Below the pieces are notes generated by a model. It ran no database searches. It was not told where the DNA came from and saw only the letters and a program-made list of their open reading frames with translations. From Bacteroidales bacterium (GTDB lineage: Bacteria > Bacteroidota > Bacteroidia > Bacteroidales > UBA932), in NCBI GenBank assembly GCA_017454905.1, contig JAFTCB010000028.1, forward strand, positions 1-64,000: 64,000 nucleotides of DNA, given 5' to 3'. Position numbers and translations under genes: made by a program. Shown piece after piece: positions 18,119-26,630 of this stretch (position 1 is its first letter; each line of letters begins with the position of its first letter).

Positions 18119-19411
18119 ATGAAAGTATTGATGTTCGGCTGGGAGTTCCCGCCTCATATCGCAGGTGGTCTGGGTACGGCCTGCGAGGGCATCGTCAAAG
18201 GTCTTGCGCACAACGGGGTGGAGACGCTCTTCGTGATGCCGTCCGCCTCCGGAGACGAGGACCAGAGCTGCGCGACCATCCTCAATGCGAGCGACGTGGC
18301 CGTGGAGCATGTCAGCGACACCGTCGAGGAGTTCCTCGACAAGGTGAAATTCATCAACGTGGACTCCAACATCGTCCCTTACGTGGATCCGGACGAGTAT
18401 TTCGAGGCCATCGAGAAAATGAAGCGCGAACACGTCCACCATACGACGGTCGGCTTCGGACAGAAATTCAAGTTCTCCGGCAAATACGGCGCGAACCTTC
18501 TCGAGGAGGTCTCCCGCTATGCCCAGGTGGGCGGTACCATCGCCATGGAGCATGCCGGTGAGTTCGACGTGATCCACGCCCACGACTGGCTGACCTACCT
18601 GGCCGGCATCGCGGCCAAGGAGCTTTCCGGCAAGCCGCTGGTGGTCCACGTGCACGCCACGTCCTACGACCGCGGATCGGACGACATGGTGGACACCCGC
18701 GTACTCGCGATCGAGAAGCGCGGCATGGAAGCCGCCGACCGCGTCGTGACGGTCAGCGACCTGACCCGCAACATCGTCATCACCAAGTACGGCATCGATC
18801 CCGCCAAGGTCGTGACCGTCCACAATGCCGTGGATTTCAGCGGCCGGGAGAACCTCCAGGTCGAGCGCGGCGTCCGGGACAAGGTCGTGACCTTCCTGGG
18901 CCGCATCACCTTCCAGAAGGGCCCCGAATACTTCATCGAGGCGGCTGCCAAGGTGCTCAAGCGGACCAAGAACGTCCGTTTCGTGATGGCGGGCAGCGGC
19001 GACATGATGAACAGGGCCATCCGCCAGGTGGCCCGGCTCGGCATCTCCGACCGCTTCCACTTCACGGGATTCCTCCGCGGCCAGGAAGTGCAGAAGATGT
19101 TCGCCCTGTCGGATGTCTATATCATGCCTTCCGTGTCCGAGCCTTTCGGCATTTCCCCGCTGGAGGCCATGCGCTCTAACGTCCCTTCCATCATCTCCCA
19201 CCAGTCCGGTGCCGCCGAGGTGCTCAAATATGCCCTCAAGGTCGACTTCTGGGATGTCGATGCCATGGCCGACGACATCTACGCCCTGCTGCAGTATCCG
19301 GCGCTGTCCGATTTCGCCAACCGTCAGGGATTCGATGAGGTCAATGCGCTCAAGTGGAACAACGCCACTGCGAAGCTCAAGAAAGTTTATGAATCAGTAG
19401 TCAACCAGTAA
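18119..19411 (+). CDS. Glycogen synthase-like glycosyltransferase (GT-B fold)
   Basis: 430 residues of GT-B fold. The N-terminus MFGWEFPPHIAGGLGTACEG has the glycine-rich loop of starch/glycogen synthases and GT4 enzymes. HAHDWLTYLAG near 155 is another synthase-like motif, and the donor-site E-x7-E pair is E341 and E349 (SEPFGISPLE). It is shorter than E. coli GlgA and intermediate between GT4 and GT5. Position inside the branching/debranching/phosphorylase cluster makes it the glucan chain-elongating enzyme. Donor (ADP- or UDP-glucose) cannot be told; no glgC lies nearby. The next ATG follows after 1 base. Confidence 0.8.
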   Translation: MKVLMFGWEFPPHIAGGLGTACEGIVKGLAHNGVETLFVMPSASGDEDQSCATILNASDVAVEHVSDTVEEFLDKVKFINVDSNIVPYVDPDEYFEAIEKMKREHVHHTTVGFGQKFKFSGKYGANLLEEVSRYAQVGGTIAMEHAGEFDVIHAHDWLTYLAGIAAKELSGKPLVVHVHATSYDRGSDDMVDTRVLAIEKRGMEAADRVVTVSDLTRNIVITKYGIDPAKVVTVHNAVDFSGRENLQVERGVRDKVVTFLGRITFQKGPEYFIEAAAKVLKRTKNVRFVMAGSGDMMNRAIRQVARLGISDRFHFTGFLRGQEVQKMFALSDVYIMPSVSEPFGISPLEAMRSNVPSIISHQSGAAEVLKYALKVDFWDVDAMADDIYALLQYPALSDFANRQGFDEVNALKWNNATAKLKKVYESVVNQ

Positions 19412-19412
19412 T

Positions 19413-20609
19413 ATGAAGAAGTCAATCTGCCTGTATTTCCAGGTCCATCAGCCTACCCGGCTCCGCCTTTACAGATTTTTCGATATCGGTAAGGACTCCC
19501 ACTACTATGACGATTTCGCCAACCGGACGATTCTCAAGCGCATCGCCCAGAAGTGCTATCTGCCGATGAACGAGCTGCTGCTCGAGTCCATCAAGAAGAA
19601 CAAGGGCAAGTTCAAGCTGGCCTTCTCCATCTCTGGTTCCGCCCTGGAGCAGTTCGACCGCTACGCTCCCGAGGTGATCGAGAGCTTCCGCAAGCTCGCC
19701 GAGACCGGTTGTGTGGAGTTCCTCTGCGAGACCTACAACCATTCCCTGTCTTCCCTGGCCTCCAAGCAGGAGTTCGAGCACCAGGTGCTCAAGCACAAGG
19801 CGGCCGTGGAGCAGTATTTCGGCGTCACGCCCAAGACCTTCCGCAACACCGAGCTGATCTATTCCGACGCCATCGGCGGGATGGTCTATGACCTGGGCTT
19901 CAAGACGATGCTGACCGAAGGGGCCCGCCACATCATGGGCTGGAGAAGCCCCAACTACGTTTACAACAACGACTTCAAGCCGGGCCTCAAGCTCCTGCTC
20001 CGCAACTATTCCCTCAGTGATGACGTGGCGTTCCGCTTCTCCGACCGCGGTTGGAAGGAGTGGCCGCTGACCACCGAGAAGTTCGTCGGCTGGCTGAAGG
20101 CAGCCGAAGGTGAGATCGTGAACCTGTTCATGGACTACGAGACCTTCGGCGAGCACCAGGGAGCCGAGTGCGGCATCTTCGAGTTCATGCGCGCCCTGCC
20201 CGACGCCGTCGCCAAGGACAAGGAACTGGAATTCGTGACGCCCGAGCGCGCCGCAGCCAAGCACAAATCCGTCGCCGACCTGTCCGTCATGCAGCCCATC
20301 TCCTGGGCGGACGAGGAGCGTGATGTCACGGCCTGGCTCGGCAACGAACTCCAGCAGGATGCCTACAACAAGCTGTACGGCCTGCAGGAGAAACTCTCCA
20401 TCCTGAACGATGCCGCCCTCTGGGCCGACTACGGCCATCTGCAGGAGAGCGACCACCTGTACTACATGTGTACGAAGTTCTTCTCTGACGGAGAGGTCCA
20501 CAAGCGGTTCAACCCGTACGATACGCCCTACGAGGCGTTCATCAACTACATGAACGTCCTGAGCGACTTTATCATCCGGGTGGACAACGCGATGGCTGAA
20601 CGACAGTAA
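19413..20609 (+). CDS. Intracellular GH57 alpha-amylase-type enzyme
   Basis: 398 residues without a signal peptide. The opening YFQVHQPTRL is the first conserved region of GH57. The nucleophile is E147 in TFRNTELIYSD and the acid/base D241 in FMDYETFGEH, both in the expected contexts. GH57 retaining enzymes act on alpha-1,4 or alpha-1,6 glucans; some are branching enzymes, but this short single-domain form fits an amylase acting on cytoplasmic maltodextrin or glycogen. It is co-transcribed with the synthase-like gene (1-base gap) and the phosphorylase (27-base gap). Confidence 0.87.
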   Translation: MKKSICLYFQVHQPTRLRLYRFFDIGKDSHYYDDFANRTILKRIAQKCYLPMNELLLESIKKNKGKFKLAFSISGSALEQFDRYAPEVIESFRKLAETGCVEFLCETYNHSLSSLASKQEFEHQVLKHKAAVEQYFGVTPKTFRNTELIYSDAIGGMVYDLGFKTMLTEGARHIMGWRSPNYVYNNDFKPGLKLLLRNYSLSDDVAFRFSDRGWKEWPLTTEKFVGWLKAAEGEIVNLFMDYETFGEHQGAECGIFEFMRALPDAVAKDKELEFVTPERAAAKHKSVADLSVMQPISWADEERDVTAWLGNELQQDAYNKLYGLQEKLSILNDAALWADYGHLQESDHLYYMCTKFFSDGEVHKRFNPYDTPYEAFINYMNVLSDFIIRVDNAMAERQ

Positions 20610-20636
20610 TTGATTGCCAAACCAACCAAGTAGTGT

Positions 20637-23198
20637 ATGATGAATAATTATGAAATGGCCGCGCCCGCGTGGAAAAGTGTGATGGTGACGCGCCATCTGC
20701 CGGAGGAGCTTTCGGGACTCGAGACCCTTTGCAAGAACCTCTGGTGGTGCTGGAACGACAATGCCAAGGCGTTGTTCCGCACCGTTGATTACGAACTGTG
20801 GCACAAGTCCGGCCACAACCCGATGGTGATCCTGGACAAGGTGAGCCTGAAGCGGTACAAGGAACTCGCCAAGGATAAGGAGTTTCTGGCCCGCCTCGAC
20901 GAGGTGATGGCGGACTTCAATGCCTATATGGAGGAGAAGAAGAACAGGACGGAGCCCTCTGTCGGGTACTTCTGCATGGAGTACGGACTGGATACCTCCC
21001 TGATGATCTATTCCGGCGGCCTGGGCATCCTGGCTGGCGACTACCTCAAGGAGACCAGCGACATGAATGTCAACCTGGTGGCGGTCGGCCTGCTGTACCG
21101 CTACGGCTACTTCACCCAGCGGCTTACCCCGCAGGGCAACCAGGTGGCCGAGTACAAGCCGCAGGATTTCCTCAAGATCCCTGCGGAGCCTGTCCTGGAC
21201 CAGAACGGCGCCTGGAAGACCGTTTCCGTGCAGATGCCCGGCCGTACGATGTCCGCCCGCATCTGGAAGGTGGCGGTCGGCCGCACCGATCTCTATCTGC
21301 TGGATACGGACTATGAAGACAACATTCCCGAGGACCGTCAGGTCACACACCAGTTGTACGGGGGGGACTGGGAGAACCGGCTCAAGCAGGAGATCCTGCT
21401 GGGCATCGGCGGCGTCCGCGCACTGCGCGCGCTGGGCCTGCATCCCACGATTTATCATTACAACGAAGGCCATGCGGCATTTGCCGGCCTGGAGCGTCTC
21501 CGCGAGTGCATCATGGATGAGCACCTCTCCTTCAACGAGGCGATGGAGCTGGTCCGCGCTTCCGGCCTCTACACGACCCATACGCCGGTGCCTGCCGGAC
21601 ACGATGCCTTCGCGGAAGACATGATCGGCCGCTATTTCGGGCATTATCCCGGCCGTCTGGGCATCGACTGGCGCACGTTGATGGGCCTCGGCCGTATCAA
21701 CCCCGATGACCGGGGAGAGAAGTTCTCCATGAGCCATCTGGCCGCCAATCTCTCGCAGAATGTCAACGGCGTGTCCATGCTGCACGGCAAGGTCAGCGAG
21801 CAGATTTTCGCGGATATGTATCCGGGCTATCTCCCGGAGGAACTCTACATCAGTTATGTGACCAACGGCGTCCATTATCCGACCTGGGCCTCCAAGTACT
21901 GGAAAGAGCTGCACGCCAAGGTGTTCGGCCCCGAGTTCCAGACCCATCACTATGACAAGAAGTGTTTCGAGGGCATTTATTCGGTCTCCGATTCCGAAAT
22001 ATGGGACATCCGCAAGACGCTCAAGAAGGAACTGGTCCGCACGATCCGCGAGCGCCTTTCCGATCCGCAGATGAGCGCACATTATACCCCGCGCCAGGTC
22101 GTCACGATCAAAGAGCGCCTGCGCGAGGATGTGCTGACGATCGGTTTCGCCCGCCGCTTCGCGACCTACAAGCGCGCCACGCTGCTTTTCAGCGACCTGG
22201 ACCGCCTCGATGCCATCGTCAACGATCCCAAGCGTCCGGTACAGTTCATCTTCGCCGGCAAGGCGCATCCTGCCGACGGCATGGGACAGGACCTGATCAA
22301 GCAGATCATCGAGATCTCCAAGCAGGACCGTTTCCTCGGCCGCATCATCTTCGTGCCCGGTTATGACATCACGCTGGCCAAGCGCCTGGTCCAGGGTGTG
22401 GATGTCTGGCTCAACAACCCGACCCGTCCGCTCGAGGCTTCCGGTACCTCCGGCGAGAAGGCCGCGATGAACGGCGTCATGCATTTCTCCGTGCTGGACG
22501 GCTGGTGGGTCGAGGGCTACAAGGAAGGTGCCGGCTGGGCGCTTCCGCTGGAAAGCACCTACGATGACAACAACTACCAGAACGAACTGGATGCCGCCAC
22601 GATCTACGCGACCATCGAGAATGAGATCGCGGCGACCTACTATGACGTGGACAAGGCCTCCGGTCTCTCTCCGGTCTGGGTCGGTTATATCAAGAACACC
22701 ATCGCGCAGGTGGCCTGCAACTTCACGACCAACCGCATGCTGACTGACTACTGCGACCAGTACTATGTGCCGCAGTACAAACGTTACGAGGAACTGGCTG
22801 CCAAGGGCGCCAAGGTCGCCCGTGACATCGCTGCCTGGAAGCAGATGATGACGGTCGAGTGGAACAATATCAAGGTCGTGTCCTGCACGCAACCGGATGC
22901 CTCCTATGTCCTTTCCCAGAACAACATGCTCAAGAGCGAGGTCGTCCTCGACCTGGGCCGGCTCAAGCCGGAAGATATCGGCGTGGAGATCGTCTTCACC
23001 TCCCAGGATGCGAAGGGCGAGCTTCACATCCAGGAAGTTGAGGAACTGGAAATGGTCAAGTACGAGAACGGCATCGCCACCTACGTGGCCGAAGTGCTGC
23101 CGGAACATACGGGTATGTACCAGGTGGGCAAGCGCATCTTCCCGAAGAATCCGCGCCTGCCGCACCGCCAGGACTTCCCGCTCGTCAAATGGCTGTAG
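20637..23198 (+). CDS. glgP: Alpha-glucan (glycogen/maltodextrin) phosphorylase, GT35
   Basis: 853 residues. It is the TIGR02094-like shorter type: an N-terminal helical domain (WWCWNDNAKALF), then SVGYFCMEYGL and YSGGLGILAGD. The pyridoxal-phosphate site is EASGTSGEKAAMNG, with the Schiff-base lysine at K608. The enzyme releases glucose 1-phosphate from the non-reducing ends of intracellular glucans. The C-terminal 120 residues form an extra beta-sandwich. Its last 10 bases overlap ribF. It closes the glycogen module, so synthesis and breakdown are encoded together. Confidence 0.92.
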   Translation: MMNNYEMAAPAWKSVMVTRHLPEELSGLETLCKNLWWCWNDNAKALFRTVDYELWHKSGHNPMVILDKVSLKRYKELAKDKEFLARLDEVMADFNAYMEEKKNRTEPSVGYFCMEYGLDTSLMIYSGGLGILAGDYLKETSDMNVNLVAVGLLYRYGYFTQRLTPQGNQVAEYKPQDFLKIPAEPVLDQNGAWKTVSVQMPGRTMSARIWKVAVGRTDLYLLDTDYEDNIPEDRQVTHQLYGGDWENRLKQEILLGIGGVRALRALGLHPTIYHYNEGHAAFAGLERLRECIMDEHLSFNEAMELVRASGLYTTHTPVPAGHDAFAEDMIGRYFGHYPGRLGIDWRTLMGLGRINPDDRGEKFSMSHLAANLSQNVNGVSMLHGKVSEQIFADMYPGYLPEELYISYVTNGVHYPTWASKYWKELHAKVFGPEFQTHHYDKKCFEGIYSVSDSEIWDIRKTLKKELVRTIRERLSDPQMSAHYTPRQVVTIKERLREDVLTIGFARRFATYKRATLLFSDLDRLDAIVNDPKRPVQFIFAGKAHPADGMGQDLIKQIIEISKQDRFLGRIIFVPGYDITLAKRLVQGVDVWLNNPTRPLEASGTSGEKAAMNGVMHFSVLDGWWVEGYKEGAGWALPLESTYDDNNYQNELDAATIYATIENEIAATYYDVDKASGLSPVWVGYIKNTIAQVACNFTTNRMLTDYCDQYYVPQYKRYEELAAKGAKVARDIAAWKQMMTVEWNNIKVVSCTQPDASYVLSQNNMLKSEVVLDLGRLKPEDIGVEIVFTSQDAKGELHIQEVEELEMVKYENGIATYVAEVLPEHTGMYQVGKRIFPKNPRLPHRQDFPLVKWL

Positions 23199-24052
23199 TC
23201 TCTACCGGTTTTTTTGACGGTGTCCATCTCGGACACCGTCAGGTCCTTCAGACACTCGTCTCCTCCGCCCGCGAAAGGGGTGAGGAGGCGATTGTCGTTA
23301 CGTTCGCCCAGCATCCGCGGGCGGTCCTCCAGCAGGACGCCCGCACGCTGCGGCTGTTGAATTCTCCGCAGGAGAAGGAGGCGCTGCTGCGTGCGCTCGG
23401 CGCGGACCGGGTGGTGGCGCTGCCTTTCGACCGCGCGTTTGCGCGGATGACGGCGTCGGAGTACATCCGCGAAGTGCTCGTGGGGCGTTTCGGCGCGACC
23501 GCGCTCGTGCTCGGCTACGACAACCGCCTCGGTTCCGACAAGCTCGGCCCGGACGGCGTCGGCGCCCTTGCCCGGTCCCTCGGCCTCGATGTCATCGTCG
23601 TCCCGCCGCAGACCGGCCCTGTCGCCGGAAACTTCGTCAGCTCGACGAAGATCCGGGAGGCGCTGGAACAGGGGCGCGTGGAGGACGCGGAAGGGATGCT
23701 CGGCTATGCGTATATGCTGCGGGGCGTCGTGGTGGGCGGCAAGCAGCTCGGCCGCACGATCGGATTCCCGACGGCGAACCTGCGGCTCTACGATCCCCTT
23801 AAGCTGGTCCCGGCCCGGGGCGTCTACCTGACGGAGGTGGAGGTCCTGGACGGCCATTACTGGGGGATGACCAACGTCGGCGACATCATCGAAACCCACA
23901 TCTTCGACTTCAATGAAGACATCTACGGCCTGGACCTGCGGATCGCCTTCCGCAAACGGATCCGGGACATGCGGCGCTTCGACGGACTGGAATCCCTGAA
24001 GGCCCAGCTCGCCGCAGACGAAGAAGCGTGCCGGGCCCTGCTCCGGCCCTGA
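23189..24052 (+). CDS. ribF: Bifunctional riboflavin kinase/FAD synthetase
   Basis: 287 residues. The nucleotidyltransferase domain starts at once with STGFFDGVHLGHR (residues 5-17) and includes FVSSTKIREAL. The C-terminal flavokinase domain carries GRTIGFPTANL and GVYLTEV. RibF phosphorylates riboflavin to FMN and adenylylates it to FAD. The protein is about 15 residues shorter at its N-terminus than most RibF; the ATG at 23189 lies inside the phosphorylase gene and no upstream in-frame alternative looks better. The 10-base overlap implies coupling to glgP, although the two are biochemically unrelated. Confidence 0.93.
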   Translation: MAVVSTGFFDGVHLGHRQVLQTLVSSARERGEEAIVVTFAQHPRAVLQQDARTLRLLNSPQEKEALLRALGADRVVALPFDRAFARMTASEYIREVLVGRFGATALVLGYDNRLGSDKLGPDGVGALARSLGLDVIVVPPQTGPVAGNFVSSTKIREALEQGRVEDAEGMLGYAYMLRGVVVGGKQLGRTIGFPTANLRLYDPLKLVPARGVYLTEVEVLDGHYWGMTNVGDIIETHIFDFNEDIYGLDLRIAFRKRIRDMRRFDGLESLKAQLAADEEACRALLRP

Positions 24053-24077
24053 CACCCCTCTCCCGCGCGGGGACGGA

Positions 24078-24109
24078 CTTGCCATTTATCGAAAAAATAC
24101 ATATCTTTG
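24078..24109 (+). promoter_or_regulatory. Promoter of greA
   Basis: CTTG at 24078-24081 and TATCTTTG at 24102-24109 are separated by 20 bases, an excellent Bacteroidota promoter. It gives a leader of about 60 bases. Confidence 0.7.
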
Positions 24110-24120
24110 CAAAGACATAA

Positions 24121-24152
24121 GGGTTCTGCCGCGCGAGGCAGGACTCCTTTTT
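24121..24152 (+). terminator. Hairpin plus T-run in the greA leader (possible attenuator)
   Basis: A 10-bp stem (24121-24130 with 24137-24146, two G-U pairs) with loop GCGCGA is followed by CTTTTT. It lies between the promoter and the greA ATG, about 25 bases before the start, so it would act as a leader attenuator rather than an end-of-gene terminator. Confidence 0.55.
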
Positions 24153-24175
24153 AGTTAACTGAACGAAAAAACATT

Positions 24176-24646
24176 ATGGCAGAAGTACACTACATGAGCC
24201 AGGAAGGGCTGGATAAGCTCAAGAAAGAATTAGCCGAGGCGTTGGCTCAGCGTCCGGTCATCTCCGCAGCCATCGCCGAGGCGCGTGAGAAAGGCGACCT
24301 CTCCGAGAATGCCGAATACGAGTCCGCGCGCGAGGCGCAGGGCTTGCTCGAACTGCGGATCGCCAAACTGCAGAATCAGGTGGTCAACGCCAAGGTGCTG
24401 GACAGCTCGCAGCTCAACACCGACCAGGTCCAGATGCTCAACACCGTCAAGGTCGAGAACCTGGGCAACCACCGCGTGATGGAATTCACCATCGTCGGCG
24501 AAAGCGAGGCGGATTTCTCCAAAGGCAAACTGGCGGCGACGACCCCGATCGGCAAGGCCCTGATGGGCCACAGGAAAGGGGAGACCGTCGAGGCGAAAGT
24601 CCCCTCCGGCGTCATGAAATTCAAAATCCTGGATATTACGTTCTGA
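24176..24646 (+). CDS. greA: Transcript cleavage factor GreA
   Basis: 156 residues, the standard length. The N-terminal coiled coil (about 1-75) carries the acidic tip motif GDLSENAEYESAREAQ that reaches into the RNA polymerase secondary channel to stimulate cleavage of backtracked RNA. The C-terminal FKBP-like domain ends PIGKALMGHRKGETVEAKVP. It is transcribed from its own promoter behind a leader hairpin and overlaps the HIT gene by one base (TGATGG). Confidence 0.96.
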   Translation: MAEVHYMSQEGLDKLKKELAEALAQRPVISAAIAEAREKGDLSENAEYESAREAQGLLELRIAKLQNQVVNAKVLDSSQLNTDQVQMLNTVKVENLGNHRVMEFTIVGESEADFSKGKLAATTPIGKALMGHRKGETVEAKVPSGVMKFKILDITF

Positions 24647-25050
24647 TGGCCACCCTATTTACCCGCATCGCCCAAGGCGAGATCCCGTCCTACAAAGTGG
24701 CGGAGAACGAAGACTACTATGCTTTCCTGGACATCAGCCCGCTGGCCCAGGGCCACACGCTCGTGATTCCCAAGAAGGTCGAAGACGACTATATCTTCCA
24801 CCTGGACGAACCGACCTACGAGGGCCTGTGGGCCTTCGCACGCAAGGTCGCCACGGCCCTGAAAGCCGCAGTACCCTGCAAGCGCGTCGGCGTGGCCGTG
24901 CTCGGAATGGAAGTTCCGCACACGCACATCCACCTGGTCCCGCTCCAGACCGAAGGCGACATGGACTTCCGCAAGGAACGCCCGAACTTCACCCCCGAAC
25001 AAATGGCGCAGACGGCCGCCGCGATTCTCTCCGAATATGAGAAATTATAA
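24646..25050 (+). CDS. HIT-family nucleotide phosphoramidase/hydrolase
   Basis: 134 residues with the histidine triad HTHIHLVP; H92, H94 and H96 are visible and the middle or last of them is the usual nucleophile. GHTLVIPKK near 36-44 is the second conserved block. HIT (Hint-like) proteins hydrolyse purine nucleotide phosphoramidates or adenylates in the cytoplasm. It overlaps greA by 1 base and the thioredoxin-like lipoprotein gene by 14 bases, so the three are coupled. Confidence 0.92.
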   Translation: MATLFTRIAQGEIPSYKVAENEDYYAFLDISPLAQGHTLVIPKKVEDDYIFHLDEPTYEGLWAFARKVATALKAAVPCKRVGVAVLGMEVPHTHIHLVPLQTEGDMDFRKERPNFTPEQMAQTAAAILSEYEKL

Positions 25051-26137
25051 AACCATCCTGGCGCTCGCCCTTGCGGTGACCGCCCTGACCGCCTGCGGGG
25101 ACAAGGCCCGCATCCGCGGCACCGTTTCCGGCCTCTCCGGCAGGCAGCTGGTCGTCAAACAGCTGGACATCAACACTTACCGGACCCTGGACACCATCAA
25201 GACCGGCGCGGACGGATCCTTCCATTACGACGTCCAGGTCGCAAAAGGACAGCCCGAATTCATCTACCTTTTCTACGGGGATACCCGCGTCGCTGCCTTC
25301 CTGCTCGAAAAAGGCGAGACCGCGACCGTCGAGGCCGACACGCTGGGGCGCTACACCGTGACCGGCTCCGAGGGCTCCGAGGAGCTCGCGCGCGTGGCCA
25401 AGTCGCAGGCTGATTTCCTTGCCGCGCTGTTGGCCCACGAAGAGGAGCCTGCCGCAATGACGAAGGACTACATCAAGCATTACCGCGACAATGTGAAATA
25501 CGTGATGGAGCACCCCTTCTCGCTGACCACCGTCCCGGTGTTCTTCGAGCGTCTGGGCGAATCCGCCGTCTTCTCCCAGGTCACCGACGCCATCCTTTTC
25601 CGCAACGGTGCCGATTCCCTCGCCACCGTGTATCCGGACTCCCGCTACGTCAAGGCGCTGGCCCGGGAGGCGGACCGCCGCATGCGGATCCTGGAACTCA
25701 ACGGCCAGCTGCAGACAGCCGCCGAGGCCGCTTTCCCGGATATCGTCCTGCCGGACATCAAGGGTGAGAAGAAGTCGCTGAGCGAGGTGGATGCCAAGGT
25801 AATCCTCGTGCATTTCTGGGATGCAAATGACGCAGCCCAGAAGATGTTCAGCATCGACCAGCTGCTCCCGCTGTACAAGGATTTCCACCACCGCGGATTC
25901 GAGATCTACTCGATCTGCGTCACGCCGGACAAGCCGGAATGGGCTTCCTCCGTCCTTGCGCAGAAACTTCCCTGGATCAACGTGAACGACGGTCTCGGGG
26001 CTGCTTCCCCGGCCGTGGTTACCTACAACGTCGACACCCTGCCGTATTCGTTCCTGATCATCAACGGCGAACTCAACACCAAAGATGTCGGCGGACTGGA
26101 CGGCCTCCGCAAGGAGCTGAACCGCCTGCTTCGCTAG
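25037..26137 (+). CDS. DUF4369/thioredoxin-fold lipoprotein lacking CxxC
   Basis: 366 residues. It has a lipoprotein signal (LTAC, Cys20), an N-terminal DUF4369-like sandwich (about 22-115: RIRGTVSGLSGRQLVVKQLD) and a C-terminal TlpA-like thioredoxin fold (about 235-366). In the position where TlpA and AhpC proteins have W-C-x-x-C, this one reads W261-D-A-N-D, so both redox cysteines are replaced by acids. VDTLPYSFLI keeps the cis-proline region. It probably does not act as a disulfide reductase; a binding or structural role in the periplasm is more likely. A bidirectional terminator follows the stop. Confidence 0.8.
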   Translation: MRNYKTILALALAVTALTACGDKARIRGTVSGLSGRQLVVKQLDINTYRTLDTIKTGADGSFHYDVQVAKGQPEFIYLFYGDTRVAAFLLEKGETATVEADTLGRYTVTGSEGSEELARVAKSQADFLAALLAHEEEPAAMTKDYIKHYRDNVKYVMEHPFSLTTVPVFFERLGESAVFSQVTDAILFRNGADSLATVYPDSRYVKALAREADRRMRILELNGQLQTAAEAAFPDIVLPDIKGEKKSLSEVDAKVILVHFWDANDAAQKMFSIDQLLPLYKDFHHRGFEIYSICVTPDKPEWASSVLAQKLPWINVNDGLGAASPAVVTYNVDTLPYSFLIINGELNTKDVGGLDGLRKELNRLLR

Positions 26138-26154
26138 ATTCCCTTTCGGGAAAT

Positions 26155-26193
26155 GATAAACCGGGACGCTTCTTCCAAGCGCCCCGGTTTATC
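26155..26193. terminator. Bidirectional hairpin terminator
   Basis: GATAAACCGGG at 26155-26165 pairs with CCCGGTTTATC at 26183-26193 around an inner ACGC/GCGC stem. It sits between the converging lipoprotein gene and the minus-strand small gene and could serve both. A smaller stem (TTCCC/GGGAA) precedes it at 26139-26152. Confidence 0.75.
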
Positions 26194-26207
26194 GCTCCAA
26201 GTGGTGA

Positions 26208-26591
26208 TTACGCGTCGAATTTCGGCTTGAGGATCTCGGAGTAGAGGATGAGCTTCTTCTTGTCGATATCCAGCTTTTTCTTTTCTTCCACCGTCTCCGT
26301 CCGGATCTTGGATTCCCGGCGGATCGCCCGCGTCCCCTCTTTATCCGGCTCCCCGGCCTGGCGGGGAGGCTCCGGCACCGCTGCCGTCGGGAAGACGGTC
26401 TGCCCGGGATCCGGACCGGTGGCGGGCGCCTGCTCCCGGACCTGGCCCGGGACCTCCCAACGCGGAGCGCCGGCAACAGGACGGGCCTGGACCTGGGGGA
26501 TGCCTTTGCGCTTCTTAACCCGCTTGTCGATCAGCGAGATCGCAATCGGGAAAAGAAACATCAAGATGGGTATGAGTATCTCCCAGTCCAT
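26208..26591 (-). CDS. Small single-pass membrane protein of unknown function
   Basis: 127 residues from the ATG at 26591 (MDWEILIPILMFLFPIAISL), chosen because it opens on a transmembrane helix (about 4-22); an in-frame ATG at 26618 is also possible. After a basic stretch (DKRVKKRKG) comes a proline-rich, low-complexity linker (about 35-90) and a charged C-terminal tail (VEEKKKLDIDKKKLILYSEILKPKF). No family recognised. It lies 39 bases downstream of tsaB; a TATCTTTG box at 26596-26603 sits right at the start. Confidence 0.65.
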   Translation of the reverse strand: MDWEILIPILMFLFPIAISLIDKRVKKRKGIPQVQARPVAGAPRWEVPGQVREQAPATGPDPGQTVFPTAAVPEPPRQAGEPDKEGTRAIRRESKIRTETVEEKKKLDIDKKKLILYSEILKPKFDA

Positions 26592-26630
26592 AATCCAAAG
26601 ATACACCTTCGGGAGCAAAAAAGCAAATGG

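Noticed and set aside
19422-23165. Very long open frame (1247 codons) on the minus strand opposite the GH57 and phosphorylase genes
   Set aside because: It mirrors the codon bias of two clear plus-strand enzymes with intact catalytic motifs; its translation is low-complexity and matches no family. The same holds for minus-strand frames opposite ileS (27878-31291), the glycogen genes (16127-19201) and the GH51 gene (37692-40379).
26139-26152. TTCCC/GGGAA stem as a separate terminator
   Set aside because: Only 5 bp with no T-run; the adjacent 26155-26193 hairpin is the credible terminator.
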